Below, one piece after another: positions 7,385 to 10,352 of a DNA stretch of 10,352 bases. The translations under genes were made by a program, and so were the position numbers. Below the pieces are notes generated by a model, which was given only the letters and a program-made list of their open reading frames with translations, was not told the origin of the DNA and ran no database searches. Every line of letters starts with the position of its first letter. Positions within the stretch are counted from its first letter, which is position 1. This DNA is from Candidatus Cloacimonadota bacterium (GTDB lineage Bacteria > Cloacimonadota > Cloacimonadia > Cloacimonadales > Cloacimonadaceae), in NCBI GenBank assembly GCA_012519465.1, contig JAAYQD010000216.1, forward strand, positions 1 to 10,352, read 5' to 3'.

Positions 7385-10352
7385 CTATTTTATAACCACA
7401 AATTTGCCGACTTTGATTTTCTTATCGGCTTTATTTTCCACGGAGAATAGATAGACTCCGGGGGCGATAATCTGGCTGTGTTTGGACAAAAGATCCCATT
7501 CATGCATTCCATCGGGGGACATGCCGTGGGTGGAAGCCTTGGAAACTGTGATGATATCCACGCTGTGTGCTCCGTCGTGTTCCAGCTCTTGCACCAAGTC
7601 TCCGGCAAGAGTATAGATGCGGATGGTGCATTGTTTGGGCAGGTTCACAAACCAGAGGCGACGGCTCTTGTCACCCTTGTCATCACCTTCACGGCGTCCG
7701 TCAAACTTGCTGCGGCCGATGTAGGGATTGGGGATGACATAGATATTATCCATGTTTTCTTTGGCACCGGTTCCGGGGAAGAATACCTGCATATTGGCAT
7801 CCGCGTCACGTCCGGTTTCCAAGAAGTTCAGATCGTTTGAAGGAATACCTCTGTCATAGGCAGTGGTTGCCACATAGTATTCCACACCTTTGCGGGGATA
7901 CATGATGGAGGACTGATAGTAACGGCGTGCGAGACGCTCTTTATGCAGCTTTTCCAGGGCATCGTCATTGTCGATTGCCACTTGGCCACCATGACCGCTG
8001 AGGGGGATGAGCTTGGTATCCATCAGTTCGTCAAAGATTTCGTCTCTGATTTCGGGATGTTTGAAGAGACGAGCTTGCAATTGCATTATATACTGTCCGG
8101 GTTTGCCTTGGTTTTCGCGAGCGATTCCATCAGCTTCATCCTGGAGAGCAGTGGTATAATTTACAGCGGGATTATAGATGGGGAAGCCATAGAAGGGATC
8201 GTTTTCAAATTCGGTTTCCGTGGTATAAGCGGGATAGGGTACCAGCTGGAAGAGTTCGTCGAATCTATAGAAATCTTGATACTGGCTTCTGTTTGGCCAT
8301 TGATTGGGATTGGGCAGCCCTGTTTCGATGCCCAGATATCCGCCATAATCCAAGAAGAGGGAATCGGCATGAGGGCTGTTTGCATTCACGGAATAGTCCA
8401 GATAATCTTGAGCAGTTTCCTTTTTATCCCAACGATCCAACATAGACCAATCTTCCTGAGAACCGCTTCCGCTGCGTCCCCAGATCGTGTAACCTTGGAA
8501 GTCGTGACGTAATCTATATGCCGTAAATGGGTTTACTGAGGCATTCATGTTCCATTCACTGGCTCCCGGTTTAAACTCGTCTGGATAGTCGCTCCAATCG
8601 ATGAATGTGGGATCGCTATCAAGATCATGTTTGTAGGAATCGCTGGCTACGAAATCAGGGTTTTGCCAGCCGATCACAGCGGCAGAGACGGTCATTGTGT
8701 CTTCTGAGAATTCAGAGCGGTTGTCCCAATAAACGTCTATCTGGTTGCCATCATGCATCATTTCGGCATACATCTTGGGGATTTCGGGAGGTTCGGGAGG
8801 AGTGTAGTGGGGGAAGGTATCGGGCAATACCACGTTTACCAAGTGCTGAGCCTGGCCGTAGATTTCTTTTGCCCAGCGGGCTGTGCGCTTCAAGTCTTCC
8901 TTGTTATCACCGGGGAATACTGCCACCACGATTTTCATGGTGCGGCCGGGCTCCAGGTTCCAGGAGGCGGCGGAGGGGTTGGTCATACCTTGCATATCGC
9001 CGTAGAAAGCAAAGAGGAAACGAGTGTCGTTGGGAGAGGGTTGTTCGTATTCCATCACGTCATCTTGATCCGGTCTCAGGGGCTGGAACTTTTGGTCGTT
9101 GGGGTTACGCCCTGTCAATAGCCAATACTTCTCGTTTGCCGTTCGTTGTGGGTGTGGGTTCAGGTTTCTGGGGTTACCGTCGTCCGGACCGTCTCCCACC
9201 TTCCAATACCAGCAGTGGAATTGAAGCTCTTCGGGGTCTGGGGTACACACACGAGCACCCACGATGCCGGGGGTTTGTCCACCATCACCGTCTGCGTCAT
9301 AGGTATAGGCAAATTCATAACCGGTACCTTTGACGTAGCCGGATTTATCATCGGCAGCCTTTTCGGAACCCCATACTTGAGGTCCACAGTCACAATCCAT
9401 ATAAATACCCATGGCGCAGTCAAAGAGGGTGTCCTGCGTGGCGGTATTCATATTGGTGATATTAAACTCTACGTATACAAGGTTTTTGATATAGTCATAG
9501 CTCCACTGATAGGACATCTGACGTACGCGCAGATTGAGCGGGAAGTGTTTGTTTGAGCTGGCGGAACGCCCCAGATCACGGTCTCCAGTGGTTCCCAACG
9601 GACAATAGTCGTAATAATACGAGATAAAGTCCTGCTCGGAAACAGGGGCACCGTCTTCATCCACACGACCATCTCCATCGTCATCATAGGGAGCAGTAAA
9701 TGCAAAGGATGCGTAGGTTTCGTCGGATAAATCCATAAACCCAAGGGGGAACCATATCTCTGAATTATAGCCTTCATTGATGATGGCATAGTTATTTGTA
9801 TTATGGATATACTGTCCGCCAAAAGATTCGAACTGGGTGGGCAATTCATCCGCTTTACGCAAGGGGAAGGTATAACCCACAAAGTCTTCGTCTATTATGC
9901 CGTCGCCATCGTCGTCCACACCACGTTTTTGTTTACGGGTACTGGCGGTGGCGATTTCGTCCATGGCATTGTATGTGTCATACAGGTCCATGGCGTTAGT
10001 ATTAGCACTTACCAGAGGGTTGTATGCAGGCAAGAATTCGTAGAGGTCTTTGTCTCCATCAAATCCCACGGTAACGAGTGTATCGACCACGGGTTTGAGA
10101 CCAGCATGCCATGCCGCGGCTCCTTCAGCTACGGTTGCAGAGTCTTCCTGATAGTTGTCGTGCAGCCAATAGAGCTTACGTCCGGCGCTGTCTCTGCGAT
10201 ATTTCTTGGCTCCAAACCAGAGTGCACCTTGATAGAGATAATCTACTCCGCTACCGCCTGGATATTCCAAGGAAGGGTATTGGGGTACGATATCGTCTCC
10301 AGAACCAAAGAAGCCATAGTTACTTACGCGCAACCAAATGTTACCCACTTTG
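7385..10352 (-). CDS. Large secreted/surface protein with DxDxDG loops, 5' end outside window
   Basis: At least 988 codons are open to the right edge. The GTG at 10348 is most likely an internal Val ('KVGNIWLRVSNYGFFGSGDD'), so the signal peptide is expected off-window. Numbering from that Val: residues 1-60 resemble the opening of long FCB secreted proteins. Aspartate-rich calcium-type loops occur at 144-155 (VDDDGDGIIDED), 221-233 (YDDDGDGRVDEDG) and 349-361 (a looser DADGDGG). A Cys cluster 'DCAMGIYMDCDC' lies at 310-321. A Pro-rich hinge and possible fibronectin-III-like strand lie at 517-546. A C-terminal beta domain (866-987) runs from 'IYVIPNPY' through 'CTIRIYTLAGDLVQEL' and 'IIAPGVYLFSVEN' to a terminal 'GKFVVIK', which resembles T9SS/FlgD-type end domains. 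No enzyme motif was recognised. The stop (TAG, 7387-7385) lies 10 nt before the barrel gene. Function unknown; a structural or surface-display role is inference. Confidence 0.8.
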   Translation of the reverse strand, partial: KVGNIWLRVSNYGFFGSGDDIVPQYPSLEYPGGSGVDYLYQGALWFGAKKYRRDSAGRKLYWLHDNYQEDSATVAEGAAAWHAGLKPVVDTLVTVGFDGDKDLYEFLPAYNPLVSANTNAMDLYDTYNAMDEIATASTRKQKRGVDDDGDGIIDEDFVGYTFPLRKADELPTQFESFGGQYIHNTNNYAIINEGYNSEIWFPLGFMDLSDETYASFAFTAPYDDDGDGRVDEDGAPVSEQDFISYYYDYCPLGTTGDRDLGRSASSNKHFPLNLRVRQMSYQWSYDYIKNLVYVEFNITNMNTATQDTLFDCAMGIYMDCDCGPQVWGSEKAADDKSGYVKGTGYEFAYTYDADGDGGQTPGIVGARVCTPDPEELQFHCWYWKVGDGPDDGNPRNLNPHPQRTANEKYWLLTGRNPNDQKFQPLRPDQDDVMEYEQPSPNDTRFLFAFYGDMQGMTNPSAASWNLEPGRTMKIVVAVFPGDNKEDLKRTARWAKEIYGQAQHLVNVVLPDTFPHYTPPEPPEIPKMYAEMMHDGNQIDVYWDNRSEFSEDTMTVSAAVIGWQNPDFVASDSYKHDLDSDPTFIDWSDYPDEFKPGASEWNMNASVNPFTAYRLRHDFQGYTIWGRSGSGSQEDWSMLDRWDKKETAQDYLDYSVNANSPHADSLFLDYGGYLGIETGLPNPNQWPNRSQYQDFYRFDELFQLVPYPAYTTETEFENDPFYGFPIYNPAVNYTTALQDEADGIARENQGKPGQYIMQLQARLFKHPEIRDEIFDELMDTKLIPLSGHGGQVAIDNDDALEKLHKERLARRYYQSSIMYPRKGVEYYVATTAYDRGIPSNDLNFLETGRDADANMQVFFPGTGAKENMDNIYVIPNPYIGRSKFDGRREGDDKGDKSRRLWFVNLPKQCTIRIYTLAGDLVQELEHDGAHSVDIITVSKASTHGMSPDGMHEWDLLSKHSQIIAPGVYLFSVENKADKKIKVGKFVVIK

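Noticed and set aside
8605..9333. 242-codon plus-strand open frame opposite the large secreted protein
   Set aside because: Arg/Ser/Gly-rich antisense translation without motifs or a ribosome binding site; the minus-strand frame is open far longer and has recognisable features.

Overview
The window (about half G+C) looks like a chromosomal segment from a Gram-negative bacterium of the Fibrobacteres-Chlorobi-Bacteroidetes (FCB) superphylum. The best guess is Cloacimonadota or a close relative. This rests on a PorV/PorQ-type outer-membrane protein beside long secreted proteins whose C-termini are FlgD-like/type IX secretion (T9SS)-like sorting domains with the 'NFPNPFNPTT' motif. The phylum call is inference from protein style, not a database match.

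Left half, + strand (2-3759): a compact information-processing cluster. It holds the 3' end of mutS2 (Smr nuclease domain), then dnaG (primase) with its start codon overlapping the mutS2 stop, then after 36 nt rpoD (primary sigma factor) behind a strong AAGGAG ribosome binding site. dnaG-rpoD is the classic core of the bacterial macromolecular synthesis operon. All three look intact where visible.

Middle (3760-4155): about 400 bp without a gene, unusually rich in small repeats. It has three diverged copies of a GGTCAGGGAACA-type sequence (two direct, one inverted, the last two forming a 29-bp 27/29 inverted repeat), several short hairpins, a 7-bp-period tandem repeat, a 14-bp perfect stem-loop with 11-bp-period direct repeats, and a symmetric terminator that can serve both converging transcription units.

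Right half, - strand (10352 down to 4156): a tightly spaced three-gene set, read from the right edge. First is a very large secreted/surface protein (5' end outside the window) with aspartate-rich DxDxDG calcium-type loops and a C-terminal beta domain. Second is a 342-aa PorV/PorQ-family outer-membrane barrel that carries the same kind of DxDxDG loops as an insertion. Third is a 720-aa secreted protein with a signal peptide and a canonical C-terminal sorting domain. Gaps are 10 and 27 nt, and each downstream gene has its own GGAGG-type ribosome binding site, so co-transcription is likely. The natural reading is an export/surface-display cassette (barrel plus cargo), but the cargo functions are unknown. 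No CRISPR array, tRNA, rRNA, insertion sequence or phage gene was seen. I did not find a clearly new defence or mobile system. The most unusual items are the shared Ca-type loops between barrel and cargo and the repeat-packed intergenic region.
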